Below, piece after piece: positions 35,130-43,956 of a stretch of DNA of 64,000 bases; the stretch's first letter is position 1; each line of letters starts with the position of its first letter. A program made the translations under genes and the position numbers. Source of the DNA: Microbulbifer sp. TB1203. GTDB taxonomy: Bacteria > Pseudomonadota > Gammaproteobacteria > Pseudomonadales > Cellvibrionaceae. The DNA is taken from contig NZ_CP116899.1 of assembly GCF_030997045.1 (NCBI RefSeq), positions 1,116,001-1,180,000 on the forward strand, written 5' to 3'. The notes beneath the pieces are model-generated. The model was not told where the DNA came from. It saw only the letters and a list, made by a program, of their open reading frames with translations, and did not search any database.

Positions 35130-36101
35130 ATGAAGCTTCAGCAGTTGCGTTATATCTGGGAAGTGGCCCATCACGACCTCAATGTTTCCGCGACGGCGCA
35201 GAGCCTTTACACCTCCCAGCCGGGCATCAGCAAGCAGATCCGCCTCCTGGAGGACGAGCTCGGCGTAGAGATCTTCGCCCGCAGCGGCAAGCACCTGACC
35301 CGGGTCACCCCGGCGGGCGAGGCGATACTCAAAACCGCCGGCGAGATCATGCGCAAGGTGGAGAATATCAAGCAGGTTGCCCAGGAGTTCAGCAACGACA
35401 GGAAGGGCAGCCTGTCCATCGCCACCACTCACACTCAGGCGCGCTATGCGCTGCCGCCGGTGATCAAGTCCTTTATCGCCCGCTACCCAGAGGTGTCCCT
35501 GCATATGCACCAGGGCACGCCGATGCAGATTTCCGAAATGGCCGCGGACGGCACCGCGGACTTCGCTATCGCCACCGAGGCCCTGGAGCTGTTCAGCGAC
35601 CTGGTGATGATGCCGGTGTACCGCTGGAACCGCTGTATTCTTGTGCCCCGGGCACACCCCCTGTGCCAGCTCGGTAAGCTCACCCTGGAAGAGGTGGCCA
35701 AGCATCCGATAGTCACCTATGTGTTCGGTTTTACCGGGCGCTCCAAACTGGATGAGGCTTTCCTGGAAAAAGGGCTGTCGCCCAAAGTGGTGTTCACCGC
35801 CGCGGACGCGGATGTGATCAAGACATACGTACGCCTGGGACTGGGAATCGGTATTGTCGCGGATATGGCGGTGGACGAAGCGGATGAGGACTTGGTGGCA
35901 CTGGATGCCAGCGGACTGTTCGAATCCAGCATCACCAAGATCGGCTTCCGCAAGGGGATTTTTCTGCGCGGTTTTATGTACGAATTTATTCAGCAGTTCG
36001 CACCGCACCTGACTCGGGACTTAGTGGACCAAGCCACCCACGCGACTTCGCGGGCGGAAGTGGACGAGTTGTTTTCGGGGATGGAACTGCCGGTCTACTG
36101 A
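35130..36101 (+). CDS. cysB: CysB, LysR-type regulator of cysteine biosynthesis
   Basis: Protein of 323 residues (E. coli CysB 324). N-terminal winged helix-turn-helix at residues 1-60: MKLQQLRYIWEVAHHDLNVS, TAQSLYTSQPGISKQIRLLE. The effector domain shows the CysB hallmarks IATTHTQARYALPPVI, HQGTPMQISEMA and VFGFTGRSKLDEAF, which bind acetylserine/sulfate analogues. It should activate sulfate-assimilation genes and repress itself. ATG 35130 with CAGGGAG upstream. A D-cysteine desulfhydrase-like gene is elsewhere in the window, but not linked. Confidence 0.95.
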   Translation: MKLQQLRYIWEVAHHDLNVSATAQSLYTSQPGISKQIRLLEDELGVEIFARSGKHLTRVTPAGEAILKTAGEIMRKVENIKQVAQEFSNDRKGSLSIATTHTQARYALPPVIKSFIARYPEVSLHMHQGTPMQISEMAADGTADFAIATEALELFSDLVMMPVYRWNRCILVPRAHPLCQLGKLTLEEVAKHPIVTYVFGFTGRSKLDEAFLEKGLSPKVVFTAADADVIKTYVRLGLGIGIVADMAVDEADEDLVALDASGLFESSITKIGFRKGIFLRGFMYEFIQQFAPHLTRDLVDQATHATSRAEVDELFSGMELPVY

Positions 36102-36109
36102 ATCAATGA

Positions 36110-36137
36110 CCAATGACCATAATCAATTGGTCATTGG
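36110..36137. terminator. Inverted repeat between converging cysB and redox protein genes
   Basis: ccaatgacca (36110-36119) pairs exactly with tggtcattgg (36128-36137) around 8 bases. No strong T-run; probably a bidirectional transcription end that overlaps the stop codon of the minus-strand gene. Confidence 0.45.
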
Positions 36138-36404
36138 CTCCAGCACTTCTTTCGCGAACTTGAAATACACGGTGTAGATCTGCGGTTCCGCATCTTCGTT
36201 TTCCACCAGGAAGAAAGGGGCGCGGCTCACATTGTGCTCTCTCGCCAGCCGCATGCCCGGGCTTTCTGAATCGCGCTCGTCGGCGATCAGGGTCTCATCG
36301 ATAAAACGCAGCTGATCGTTCTGCTCCAGTCTCTCTTCCACATCCCGGCACTTGGCGCAAGGGGAGCCGTCGACGAGGATTTTCTTGACCAGGGTTATTT
36401 TCAC
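36123..36404 (-). CDS. Small thioredoxin/glutaredoxin-fold protein with CxxC
   Basis: Protein of 93 residues: KITLVKKILVDGSPCAKCRDVEERL places a CAKC redox pair at residues 16-19 after the first strand, and RAPFFLVENED has the cis-Pro typical of thioredoxin folds before the third strand. Too short for a full thioredoxin, near glutaredoxin size. Convergent with cysB. Likely a thiol-disulfide or metal-sensing protein; partner unknown. Confidence 0.7.
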   Translation of the reverse strand: MKITLVKKILVDGSPCAKCRDVEERLEQNDQLRFIDETLIADERDSESPGMRLAREHNVSRAPFFLVENEDAEPQIYTVYFKFAKEVLEPMTN

Positions 36405-36530
36405 TTCAGATTCCTTGTTATTCCGAGTTCCGGGAGTTTTCCGGGTGGGGCAGAATCTAGCAGAGCGCCTAATAACTTTGAAATATCAATAGTAGATAGG
36501 TTTATAACTTTTTGAGTGTGAAAAAATCTC

Positions 36531-36608
36531 TGTAGGAGCGGCCCATGGCCGCGATCGATCTTTCATTGTGCGCTGGAAGTCTGATCGCGGCCATGGGCCG
36601 CTCCTACA
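36531..36608. repeat. REP-like inverted repeat, copy 2
   Basis: Arms tgtaggagcggcccatggcc and its full complement enclose about 26 bases. Best-preserved of the three copies; starts 126 bases upstream of the small redox gene and 16 bases from the pabB stop. Confidence 0.9.
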
Positions 36609-36623
36609 CAAAAGGCGGTGGGG

Positions 36624-37955
36624 TCAGGCGAGAAATCGCTCTGCGGTTTCCAGCAACAACCGGACTTTGTTCAGGCATTCCTCATGCTCCGCCGCCGGAT
36701 CGGAATCCGCCACTATGCCGCCGCCGGCGGCGCAGGTAAGCCGGCCCCCGGCGGCGGTGAAAGTGCGGATGGAGATGTTGCTGTCCGCACGTCCACAGCT
36801 GCTGATGTAGCCGACGCTGCCGCAGTAGACCCCGCGGGGGCTGAGTTCCAGCTCGCGGATGACCTCCATCGCCCGCCGCTTGGGCGCGCCGGTAATGGAG
36901 CCGCCGGGAAAGCAGGCTGCGAGCAGCTCCGCAAAGCTGCGCCCCTCCGGCAGGCGCCCGGTCACGGTACTCACCAGGTGATGAACATTGGCGAAACTGG
37001 CCAGCTCGAACAGCTTCGGAACCCGCACACTGCCGCGCTCGCACAGTTTGCCCAAGTCGTTGCGCAAGAGGTCCACGATCATCAGGTTTTCCGCCCGGTC
37101 CTTGGCGCTGTGCTGCAGTGCATCCGCCAGCCGGGTGTCTGCGTCGGGGTCGTCCGCCCGGGGGGCCGTGCCCTTGATAGGCTCGGTCTGCAGGTCACCG
37201 CCATCGGCGCGGATAAAGCGCTCCGGGGAGAGGCTCAACAGGCTGCCCTGTGGCAGTTCCAAATAGGCGGAGAAGGGGCCGGCGGCTCGCTGGCGCAGTG
37301 CCAGATAGGCGGTCAGGGGGTCGCCTTCATAGCCGGCGGAGAAGCGTTGGGTAAAGTTGGCCTGGTAGATGTCGCCGGCGCGGATATAGTCGAGAATTTT
37401 CCCGATACGATCCCGGTATTCCCGAGAGGAAAATTCATGGGTGAAGCGCGACAGCAGACGAAATGATTCCGTGCGCGGCTCTGTCTGCCAGCGCACCGAG
37501 GTAAACCGGGCCACCAGGTCGCGTTTCTGTATCTGGGTACAGGCGGGGTGGAACACCAGATGGCTGGCGCACAGCTGGTGGTCGACGATCAGGGCCCAGG
37601 TGTAGAGCCCGAAAAAGCCCGTCGGCAGGTCCGCGGGGCGGGGGTCGATGTCGAGGTGGTTTCCCTCCCTTCCCAGCTCATAGCCGGCGTAGCCGATGGC
37701 CCCGCCGCAAAAGGGCAGTTGTCCGTCGCTCTCCTGGGGGCAGAGTTCGCACAGCAGGTCATCCAACTGCGCGAAGGGCTCCGGGCTGCCCGCCTGCAGC
37801 TGCAGGGTCTGCACCGGATCTGCGCTGATGATATCGAAGCGCCCGCCGTATGCCAGCGGCCGGCCACTGTCCAGCCAAACCGGCGCGGGGAGGTCCTCGA
37901 CCGCCTGGAAGGCCACCGGGGTGTTGACGGAATAGGGCAGGGAGACGATTTGCAT
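36624..37955 (-). CDS. pabB: Aminodeoxychorismate synthase component I
   Basis: Enzyme of 443 residues that turns chorismate and ammonia (from PabA) into 4-amino-4-deoxychorismate for folate synthesis. Motifs: an N-terminal anthranilate-synthase-I-like domain, GDIYQANFTQRF, SLSPERF at 241-247, and PIKGTAPR at 259-266 whose lysine (Lys261) marks PabB rather than TrpE. The catalytic end HHLVSTVTGRL, PGGSITGAPKRRAMEVI and the Glu in the terminal GIVADSDPAAEHEEC are present. Length is standard. pabC is not next to it. Monocistronic between a REP element and ppsR. Confidence 0.93.
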   Translation of the reverse strand: MQIVSLPYSVNTPVAFQAVEDLPAPVWLDSGRPLAYGGRFDIISADPVQTLQLQAGSPEPFAQLDDLLCELCPQESDGQLPFCGGAIGYAGYELGREGNHLDIDPRPADLPTGFFGLYTWALIVDHQLCASHLVFHPACTQIQKRDLVARFTSVRWQTEPRTESFRLLSRFTHEFSSREYRDRIGKILDYIRAGDIYQANFTQRFSAGYEGDPLTAYLALRQRAAGPFSAYLELPQGSLLSLSPERFIRADGGDLQTEPIKGTAPRADDPDADTRLADALQHSAKDRAENLMIVDLLRNDLGKLCERGSVRVPKLFELASFANVHHLVSTVTGRLPEGRSFAELLAACFPGGSITGAPKRRAMEVIRELELSPRGVYCGSVGYISSCGRADSNISIRTFTAAGGRLTCAAGGGIVADSDPAAEHEECLNKVRLLLETAERFLA

Positions 37956-38113
37956 CTTAGAGGACGGATACCTGACTACGGAAAACGGCGCACATTAGCG
38001 CAAACCGGGTATGGGGGCCACTCCGGATCTGGATTGCACTCAGTGAAAGGCCTGGGCGGCCCTGCTACTGGGGCCTTCGCATCACGATCGCCACTGGTGC
38101 ATCTCTGGAGTTG

Positions 38114-38941
38114 TCAACTGATCCGTCGCTCAATACCCGCCTGGGACATCAACCGCGTGGCCAGTTCCTCCACCGACAGCTGTGTGGCGTTGAGGAAGGG
38201 CACCTGGGCGCGGCGCAGCATCTGCTCCACCTGGCGTACCTCAAATTCGCACTGTTCCAATGAAGCGTAGCGGCTGTTGGCGCGGCGTTCCTGGCGAATA
38301 CTCATCAGTCGCCACGGGTCGATGGTGAGCCCGAACAGCTTGTCGCGGTAGGGCCGCAGGATCTTCGGCAGGGCAGTGGAATCCATATCCTCTTCGGTAA
38401 TGGGGTAATTGGCTGCGCGCAGGCCGAACTGCAGGGCAAGGTAGAGGCAGGTGGGCGTCTTACCGGAGCGGGAGACGCCCACCAGGATGATGTCCGCCCG
38501 CTCGAACTCCCGTACCCGGCGGCCGTCGTCGTTGTCCATGGCGAAGTGCACCGCCTCGATACGCTCGCTGTAGCGGCGGTCGTCGGCGATGCCGTGGGAG
38601 ATATTCACCGTCTGCGCCGGATCGCGGCCGAAGAGGTTCGCCAGCGGCGTGAGGTAGCTCTCGAACACATCCAGCATCAGCGCCGGGCTGCGGTGCAGCT
38701 GTCGGCGGATTTCGTCGGAGACGATGCTGGTGATAATTACCGGCTGCAGGCCCGATTCCTTGGACGCCCGCTCAATCCGCTCCAGCACCTTCTGCACTTT
38801 TTCCGTGGAATCCACGTAGGGCAGGGTCACCTGTTCCACCTGCTGGTCGCGAAACTGGGCCAGCAGGCTGTGGCCGATGGCCTCCACGGTGAGTCCGGTG
38901 CCGTCGGATATAAAGAATGCGGTGCGTTTATCTTGTGCCAT
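38114..38941 (-). CDS. ppsR: PEP synthase regulatory protein (PpsR, DUF299)
   Basis: Bifunctional kinase/pyrophosphorylase of 275 residues that phosphorylates and inactivates PpsA on a Thr next to its catalytic His, and reverses this with phosphate. Seen: RTAFFISDGTGLTVEAIGHSL at the N-terminus, the P-loop GVSRSGKT at 155-162, and YPITEEDMDSTALP. Start at ATG 38941 (MAQDKRTAFF) matches the family; an ATG ten codons earlier (38971) is also possible. Divergent from its target ppsA, 172 bases apart, the classical arrangement. Confidence 0.93.
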   Translation of the reverse strand: MAQDKRTAFFISDGTGLTVEAIGHSLLAQFRDQQVEQVTLPYVDSTEKVQKVLERIERASKESGLQPVIITSIVSDEIRRQLHRSPALMLDVFESYLTPLANLFGRDPAQTVNISHGIADDRRYSERIEAVHFAMDNDDGRRVREFERADIILVGVSRSGKTPTCLYLALQFGLRAANYPITEEDMDSTALPKILRPYRDKLFGLTIDPWRLMSIRQERRANSRYASLEQCEFEVRQVEQMLRRAQVPFLNATQLSVEELATRLMSQAGIERRIS

Positions 38942-39072
38942 AGAGGTATCGCGGTGCTCTGGTTGGTACATCCTACAGGTTTTTCAACCCGAATTTCCCT
39001 AAAACCGTTTTTGTAGAAAATTTACAACATATTCGGCGATTTTTACGGGGTATTTTTTACAAAACCCATCCT

Positions 39073-39078
39073 TATAAT
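39073..39078 (+). promoter_or_regulatory. Probable -10 element of ppsA
   Basis: Consensus TATAAT 36 bases before the ppsA start in the ppsR-ppsA divergent region. A good -35 at 17 bases is not visible (gtattt), so an activator or extended context is likely. Confidence 0.45.
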
Positions 39079-39113
39079 CGGCGGCCTCTAATCCTGCGGC
39101 AGAGGGCGCTCTC

Positions 39114-41477
39114 TTGACGAACTTCACCATCGAATTCGCACAACTGGGTATGGGGGATGTCGACAAGGTCGGCGGCAAGAACGCTTCCCTCGGGGAGATG
39201 ATCTCCTCACTGGCGGGCGCCGGGGTCAGTGTTCCCGGGGGCTTTGCCACCACCGCGGACGCCTTCCGCACCTTTCTCGCTCACCAGGGGCTCGAACAGC
39301 GCATCGCCGGGCGCCTGACGGAGCTGGACGTGGATGACGTGACCGCGCTGACCCGGTCCGGCGGGGAGATCCGCCAATGGATACTGGATACTCCCTTTCC
39401 CGAGCAGCTGGAGCGGGAGATCCGCGAAGGCTACGAGGCCCTGGGCGGCGGCGAGACTGCGGTTGCGGTGCGATCCTCGGCCACCGCCGAGGACCTGCCA
39501 GACGCCTCCTTCGCCGGTCAGCAGGAGACCTTCCTGAACATCCGCGGCATAGACGCTGTGTTGCAGGCGGTCAAGGAGGTGTTCGCGTCCCTCTACAACG
39601 ACCGCGCCATTGCCTACCGGGTGCACACCGGCTATATGCACGACGGTGTGGCCCTTTCCGCGGGCATACAGCATATGGTGCGCAGCGAGACGGGTGCGTC
39701 CGGTGTGATGTTCACCCTGGACACCGAGAGCGGCTTCCGCGATGTGATTTTCATTACCGCCGCCTATGGCCTGGGGGAAACCGTGGTCCAGGGTGCGGTC
39801 AACCCGGACGAGTTCTACCTGTACAAGCCGGCAGTGGATGCCGGCCGCCCGGCGATCCTGCGCCGCAACCGCGGCAGCAAGGCGATCAAGATGATCTACG
39901 ACGAGAGCGGCGACTGCGGGCGCTCGGTGAAGACCGTAGAGGTACCGGAGGAGGAGCGGCTGACTTTCTCCCTGACCGATGAGGAGCTTACCCGGCTGGC
40001 GCTGCAGGCGCGCAGGATCGAGGAACACTACGGTCGGCCGATGGATATCGAGTGGGCCAAGGACGGCGATACCGGCGAGCTGTTTATCGTCCAGGCCCGC
40101 CCCGAGACCGTGCGCTCCCGCGACCAGGGGACCAGTGTCGAACGCTATCACCTGCGCGAGCGGGGGGAAATTCTCTGCGAGGGCCGCGCCATCGGCCAGC
40201 GCATCGGCGCGGGCAACGTGCGCGTGCTGGAATCTGTCGCAGACATGGCGGCGATGCAGGACGGCGAAGTGCTGGTCACCGATATGACCGACCCGGACTG
40301 GGAGCCGGTGCTGAAAAAGGCCAGTGCGATCGTCACCAATCGCGGGGGACGCACCTGCCACGCGGCGATCATCGCCCGCGAGTTGGGTATCCCCGCGGTG
40401 GTCGGCTGCGGCGATGCCACCGAACTGCTGAAGAACGGCACTCCGGTGACCGTTTCCTGCGCCGAGGGGGATACCGGCTTCGTGATGGCCGGCGAACTGA
40501 ACTTCGAACGCGAGCAGACCGAAGTCAGTGACATGCCGGAGCTGCCATTCAAAATCATGCTCAATGTGGGTAACCCGGATCGCGCTTTTGCCTTCAGCCA
40601 CCTGCCCAATCAGGGCGTCGGCCTGGCGCGACTGGAATTTATCCTGAACCGCATGATCGGAATTCACCCCAAGGCATTGCTGGAGCTCGACAGCCTGCCG
40701 GCGGAGCTGCAAAAAAATATCCGCGAGCGCATCGGCGGCTACGCCTCTCCTGAAGACTTTATCGTCGAGAAACTGGTGGAGGGCATCGCCACCCTGGCCG
40801 CGGCCTTCGCACCGGAGCGGGTGATCGTGCGCCTGTCGGATTTCAAGTCCAACGAGTACGCGCATCTGGTGGGCGGACAACTGTACGAACCCAGCGAGGA
40901 AAACCCCATGCTGGGCTTTCGCGGCGCGGCACGCTACCGTTCAAAGGATTTCCGTCCGTGCTTCGCACTGGAGTGTCGCGCCCTGAAAAAAGTGCGCGAC
41001 GAGATGGGTCTCACCAATGTGGAAATCATGGTGCCCTTCGTGCGCACACCGGGCGAGGCCGAGGAGGTGATCGGCCTGCTGGCGCAGAACGGTCTGGTGC
41101 GCGGGGAGGATGGGCTCAAGATCATCATGATGTGCGAACTGCCCTCCAACGCACTGCTCGCGGAAGAATTCCTGCAATACTTTGACGGTTTCTCCATCGG
41201 TTCCAACGATCTGACCCAGCTGACCCTGGGTCTGGACCGGGACTCGGGGCTGGTGGCGGATCTGTTCGACGAACGCAATCCCGCGGTCAAGCTGCTGTTG
41301 TCCAGGGCGATTCAGGCCTGCAAGAAGGCGGGCAAGTATGTGGGTATCTGCGGCCAGGGGCCGTCGGATCACAAGGATTTTGCCCGCTGGCTGATGGAGG
41401 AGGGCATAGACAGCGTTTCCCTCAACCCCGATACCGCTGTGGACACCTGGCTATTTTTAGCCAATCAGGGAGACTGA
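39114..41477 (+). CDS. ppsA: Phosphoenolpyruvate synthase
   Basis: Pyruvate, water dikinase of 787 residues that makes PEP from pyruvate and ATP, the first step of gluconeogenesis from C3 acids. N-terminal ATP-grasp domain (VDKVGGKNASLGEM, VRSSATAEDLPDASFAGQQE), the phosphohistidine domain with catalytic His416 in GGRTCHAAIIARE, and the C-terminal PEP/pyruvate barrel with FSIGSNDLTQLTLG and Cys746 in GICGQGPSDH. The Thr before the catalytic His region is the known PpsR target. Start is TTG 39114; no ATG fits before the conserved start FAQLGMGDVDKVGGKNA. Followed by its own terminator. Confidence 0.96.
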   Translation: MTNFTIEFAQLGMGDVDKVGGKNASLGEMISSLAGAGVSVPGGFATTADAFRTFLAHQGLEQRIAGRLTELDVDDVTALTRSGGEIRQWILDTPFPEQLEREIREGYEALGGGETAVAVRSSATAEDLPDASFAGQQETFLNIRGIDAVLQAVKEVFASLYNDRAIAYRVHTGYMHDGVALSAGIQHMVRSETGASGVMFTLDTESGFRDVIFITAAYGLGETVVQGAVNPDEFYLYKPAVDAGRPAILRRNRGSKAIKMIYDESGDCGRSVKTVEVPEEERLTFSLTDEELTRLALQARRIEEHYGRPMDIEWAKDGDTGELFIVQARPETVRSRDQGTSVERYHLRERGEILCEGRAIGQRIGAGNVRVLESVADMAAMQDGEVLVTDMTDPDWEPVLKKASAIVTNRGGRTCHAAIIARELGIPAVVGCGDATELLKNGTPVTVSCAEGDTGFVMAGELNFEREQTEVSDMPELPFKIMLNVGNPDRAFAFSHLPNQGVGLARLEFILNRMIGIHPKALLELDSLPAELQKNIRERIGGYASPEDFIVEKLVEGIATLAAAFAPERVIVRLSDFKSNEYAHLVGGQLYEPSEENPMLGFRGAARYRSKDFRPCFALECRALKKVRDEMGLTNVEIMVPFVRTPGEAEEVIGLLAQNGLVRGEDGLKIIMMCELPSNALLAEEFLQYFDGFSIGSNDLTQLTLGLDRDSGLVADLFDERNPAVKLLLSRAIQACKKAGKYVGICGQGPSDHKDFARWLMEEGIDSVSLNPDTAVDTWLFLANQGD

Positions 41478-41485
41478 TAATTTGC

Positions 41486-41520
41486 GAAAGGCGGCCACAG
41501 GAGGCCGCCTTTCTGTTTTT
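41486..41520 (+). terminator. Rho-independent terminator of ppsA
   Basis: Perfect 11-bp stem gaaaggcggcc / ggccgcctttc with a 6-base loop, then tgttttt. Confidence 0.9.
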
Positions 41521-41783
41521 GCGACGCCCGGATTTTCACACTAAGTTCAGGCGCAATTCCGCTAACTCCCGCCACTGAGAGAATAATTCAATCTAAATAA
41601 TCCCTCCTCTCGCAATAGAATCCGGATAGTGCCACCACGGTGCAAAGACCGGAAATGGCGCAATTTTCTGAAAAAGGATTGACCACGCTTGTGAATCTCC
41701 GGAATCGAGATTAAGGGCATCAGCACTCCAGTTGGAATGTTGGGCTGGAGTCTGCTGCGGATTTTGCGAGAGGAGGTAGAGCT
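41521..41783 (+). promoter_or_regulatory. Leader region of the L,D-transpeptidase gene with an anti-Shine-Dalgarno arm
   Basis: No gene here. cctcctctcgcaa (41603-41615) is the exact complement of ttgcgagaggagg (41764-41776), which contains the ribosome site (AGAGGAGG, 7 bases before ATG 41784). Between them lies a smaller hairpin (actccag 41720 / ctggagt 41740). If the transcript begins before 41603, the first arm could hide the ribosome site. The promoter itself is not identified. Confidence 0.5.
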
Positions 41784-42368
41784 ATGCTCACGAACAGAAG
41801 ACACGCCAATCCCCTGTTCTTTCTATTCCCCAGCGGCGGCCTGGCGCTCTTTCTGGTTGCGTTGCTGGGCGCGTCTCCCGCACTGGGCAACTCGAGAGGC
41901 GTCAACTGGTTCGACGACCAGGCCGCGGCCAGCTTTTCGGGATCGCCCTCGATCAAGATCAATCTCAGCGAACAGCGTGCCTATTTCTACAAGGGCGGGC
42001 GCCTTGTAGGGGTCTCCAAGGTATCCTCCGGCAAGAAGGGGTACGGCACCCGCCCGGGGCATTTTCGCGTGCTTTCCAAACACCCCAACCACCGTTCCAC
42101 TGTCTACGGCAGTTTCGTGAGCACGCGCACCGGACGGGTGGTGAAGGCAGACGTCAACACCCGCAAGCACCGACGCCCCCCGGGCACCTATTACCGCGGC
42201 GCCAGGATGAATCACTATATTCGCTTCAATGGCGGTATCGGTATGCACGCCTCGGGGAATGTTCCGAACTATCCCGCCTCTCACGGCTGTGTGCGCATGC
42301 CGCCGCAGATGGCGCGCAAGTTTTATCGCCACGCGCGCGTGGGGACTCCGGTTAGGGTAACCTGGTAG
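41784..42368 (+). CDS. Secreted L,D-transpeptidase (YkuD domain)
   Basis: Periplasmic enzyme of 194 residues that would form 3-3 peptidoglycan cross-links or attach proteins to peptidoglycan. Signal-like N-terminus with a hydrophobic stretch LFFLFPSGGLALFLVALLG and a probable cleavage after SPALG. The YkuD domain (about 56-192) begins IKINLSEQRAYFYKGGRL and holds the catalytic motif: His155 in GIGMHASG and SHGCVR with Cys169. No LysM or other wall-binding domain, so it is a minimal form. The gene has a very strong ribosome site that can pair with an upstream complement. Confidence 0.92.
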   Translation: MLTNRRHANPLFFLFPSGGLALFLVALLGASPALGNSRGVNWFDDQAAASFSGSPSIKINLSEQRAYFYKGGRLVGVSKVSSGKKGYGTRPGHFRVLSKHPNHRSTVYGSFVSTRTGRVVKADVNTRKHRRPPGTYYRGARMNHYIRFNGGIGMHASGNVPNYPASHGCVRMPPQMARKFYRHARVGTPVRVTW

Positions 42369-42485
42369 CGAGTGACAAAACCGAACCGGGTATTATCCAT
42401 CGGGACAATACCCGGTATTTAGGGGCAAAGCATTTTTATTGCGATTATGATCCGGTGGTACGGATAACAGAGCGGGAAAAACACC

Positions 42486-42965
42486 ATGCGTATTTCCACC
42501 CCGGATCTTTGCGACGCCCACCCAGAGCTGGTGCAGGTCGTGGAGCCGATGTTCGTCAACTACGGCGGACGCGAGTGCTTCGGCGGGCAGATAGTGACCA
42601 TCAAGTGTTTCGAGGACAACTCCCTGGTTCGCGAACTGGTGACAGAGGAGGGAAGGGGCAAGGTGCTGGTGGTGGATGCCGGCGGCTCCATGCGGCGGGC
42701 CTGCCTCGGCGACCAACTGGCGGAAAAAGCCTGCGCCAGCGGCTGGGAGGGAATCCTGATGTACGGTTGTATTCGCGATGTGGATGAGATTTCTGGACTA
42801 GAGTTAGGGGTACAGGCACTGGGCAGCCACCCGATGAAAACGGAAAAGAAAGGGATCGGCGAGCGAGATGTCGCCGTGACCTTCGGCGGTGTGACCTTCA
42901 CCCCCGGCGCCTACCTGTATGCAGACAATAACGGCGTGATAGTGTCTCCCCGGCCCCTCACCTGA
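42486..42965 (+). CDS. rraA: RraA family regulator of ribonuclease E
   Basis: Protein of 159 residues matching RraA, which binds RNase E and slows RNA decay. Motifs: MRISTPDLCDAHPELVQVVE, GQIVTIKCFEDNSLV, VVDAGGSMRRACLGDQLAE and YGCIRDVDEISGLELGVQAL, then KGIGERDVAVTFGGVTFTPG. Older annotation calls these S-adenosylmethionine:2-demethylmenaquinone methyltransferase, but the methyltransferase signature is absent. ATG 42486. The next gene follows at 50 bases and may be cotranscribed. Confidence 0.93.
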   Translation: MRISTPDLCDAHPELVQVVEPMFVNYGGRECFGGQIVTIKCFEDNSLVRELVTEEGRGKVLVVDAGGSMRRACLGDQLAEKACASGWEGILMYGCIRDVDEISGLELGVQALGSHPMKTEKKGIGERDVAVTFGGVTFTPGAYLYADNNGVIVSPRPLT

Positions 42966-43015
42966 TTCGGGTTTTGGCACCGGGGCTACGCGACGCCCCA
43001 AAAATCTGGTGTAAC

Positions 43016-43858
43016 TTGGTAGTACCGGAATCAATTGTTTACGGGCTGGTCCTGCTGTCGGCCCTGGCCCACGCCGTGTGGAACGCGGTGGTCAAACACA
43101 GCGCAGAGGGGTTCCTGCAGCTGGCGATGATTCGCAGCATCGGCCTGCTGCTCGGCGCGCTCCTCGCGACCCAGTTGCCACTGCCGGGTCCCGAAGCCCT
43201 GGGGCTGCTGCTCGGCGGCGCCGCCTTTCAATACCTGTACTTTTTCCTGCTGACCCGCTCGTATCGCGCGCTGGACTACAGCACCGCCTACCCGGTGGCC
43301 CGCGGTGTCACACCGCTGCTGGTGGCCACGGCCGCGCTGCTGTTTCTCGACGAATCCCTGCGCCCGCTGCAGCTGACCGGTGTGCTGCTGGTGACCAGCG
43401 GGATTTTCGCGCTGATCATGAAGGAACTGCGCGTGTCCCGCTCCGGTATCCTGCTGTCCCTGGGCACCGGAGTGGCGATCACCGGCTACACGACTTTCGG
43501 TGCTGCCGGCGTGCGCGCGGTGGACAATCCCCTGAGTTTTGTCGCCTGGCTGGAGATCTTTTCCGGCCTGGGTATCCTGCTTGCGGTGCTGGTCACCCAA
43601 CCGTTGCGCGGCTTCGCCTTCGCCCGCGCTAACCTGGTGCGCGGCTCCGCTTCCGGCCTGCTTGCCACCGGCGGCTTCGCCGTGGCACTGTGGGCCACTT
43701 CGGTGATGCCGGTTGCCGCGGTGGCGGCCACCCGCGAGAGCAGCATACTGTTCGCCTCGCTTATCTCAGTATTCGTGCTCAACGAGCGCTTTTCCCTGCG
43801 GCGGTTGATTGCAGCGCTGATCATCTTCACCGGTATCAGCGCGCTGGCACTGGCCTGA
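43016..43858 (+). CDS. DMT superfamily (EamA) transporter
   Basis: Inner-membrane protein of about 280 residues with ten hydrophobic segments arranged as two EamA repeats; IVYGLVLLSALAHAVWNAVVKHS at the start and RESSILFASLISVFVLNERFSLRRLIAALIIFTGI at the end are typical. Export of small metabolites or amino acids is usual in this family; substrate unknown. No ATG is available: TTG 43016 (MVVPESIVYGL) fits the family start, and TTG 42974 would add 14 polar residues. Confidence 0.85.
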   Translation: MVVPESIVYGLVLLSALAHAVWNAVVKHSAEGFLQLAMIRSIGLLLGALLATQLPLPGPEALGLLLGGAAFQYLYFFLLTRSYRALDYSTAYPVARGVTPLLVATAALLFLDESLRPLQLTGVLLVTSGIFALIMKELRVSRSGILLSLGTGVAITGYTTFGAAGVRAVDNPLSFVAWLEIFSGLGILLAVLVTQPLRGFAFARANLVRGSASGLLATGGFAVALWATSVMPVAAVAATRESSILFASLISVFVLNERFSLRRLIAALIIFTGISALALA

Positions 43859-43956
43859 GAGCGTCACCTATCATTTACTCGGGATTCCCCGGAGCGGGCG
43901 GCCTTTGCGGGTTTGCAGGAGCCCGCTGAAAGGCGAAGAAATACACGGATGACAAT

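Noticed and set aside
42393..42716. Minus-strand frame opposite rraA
   Set aside because: Antisense of a well-conserved RraA gene; no family features.
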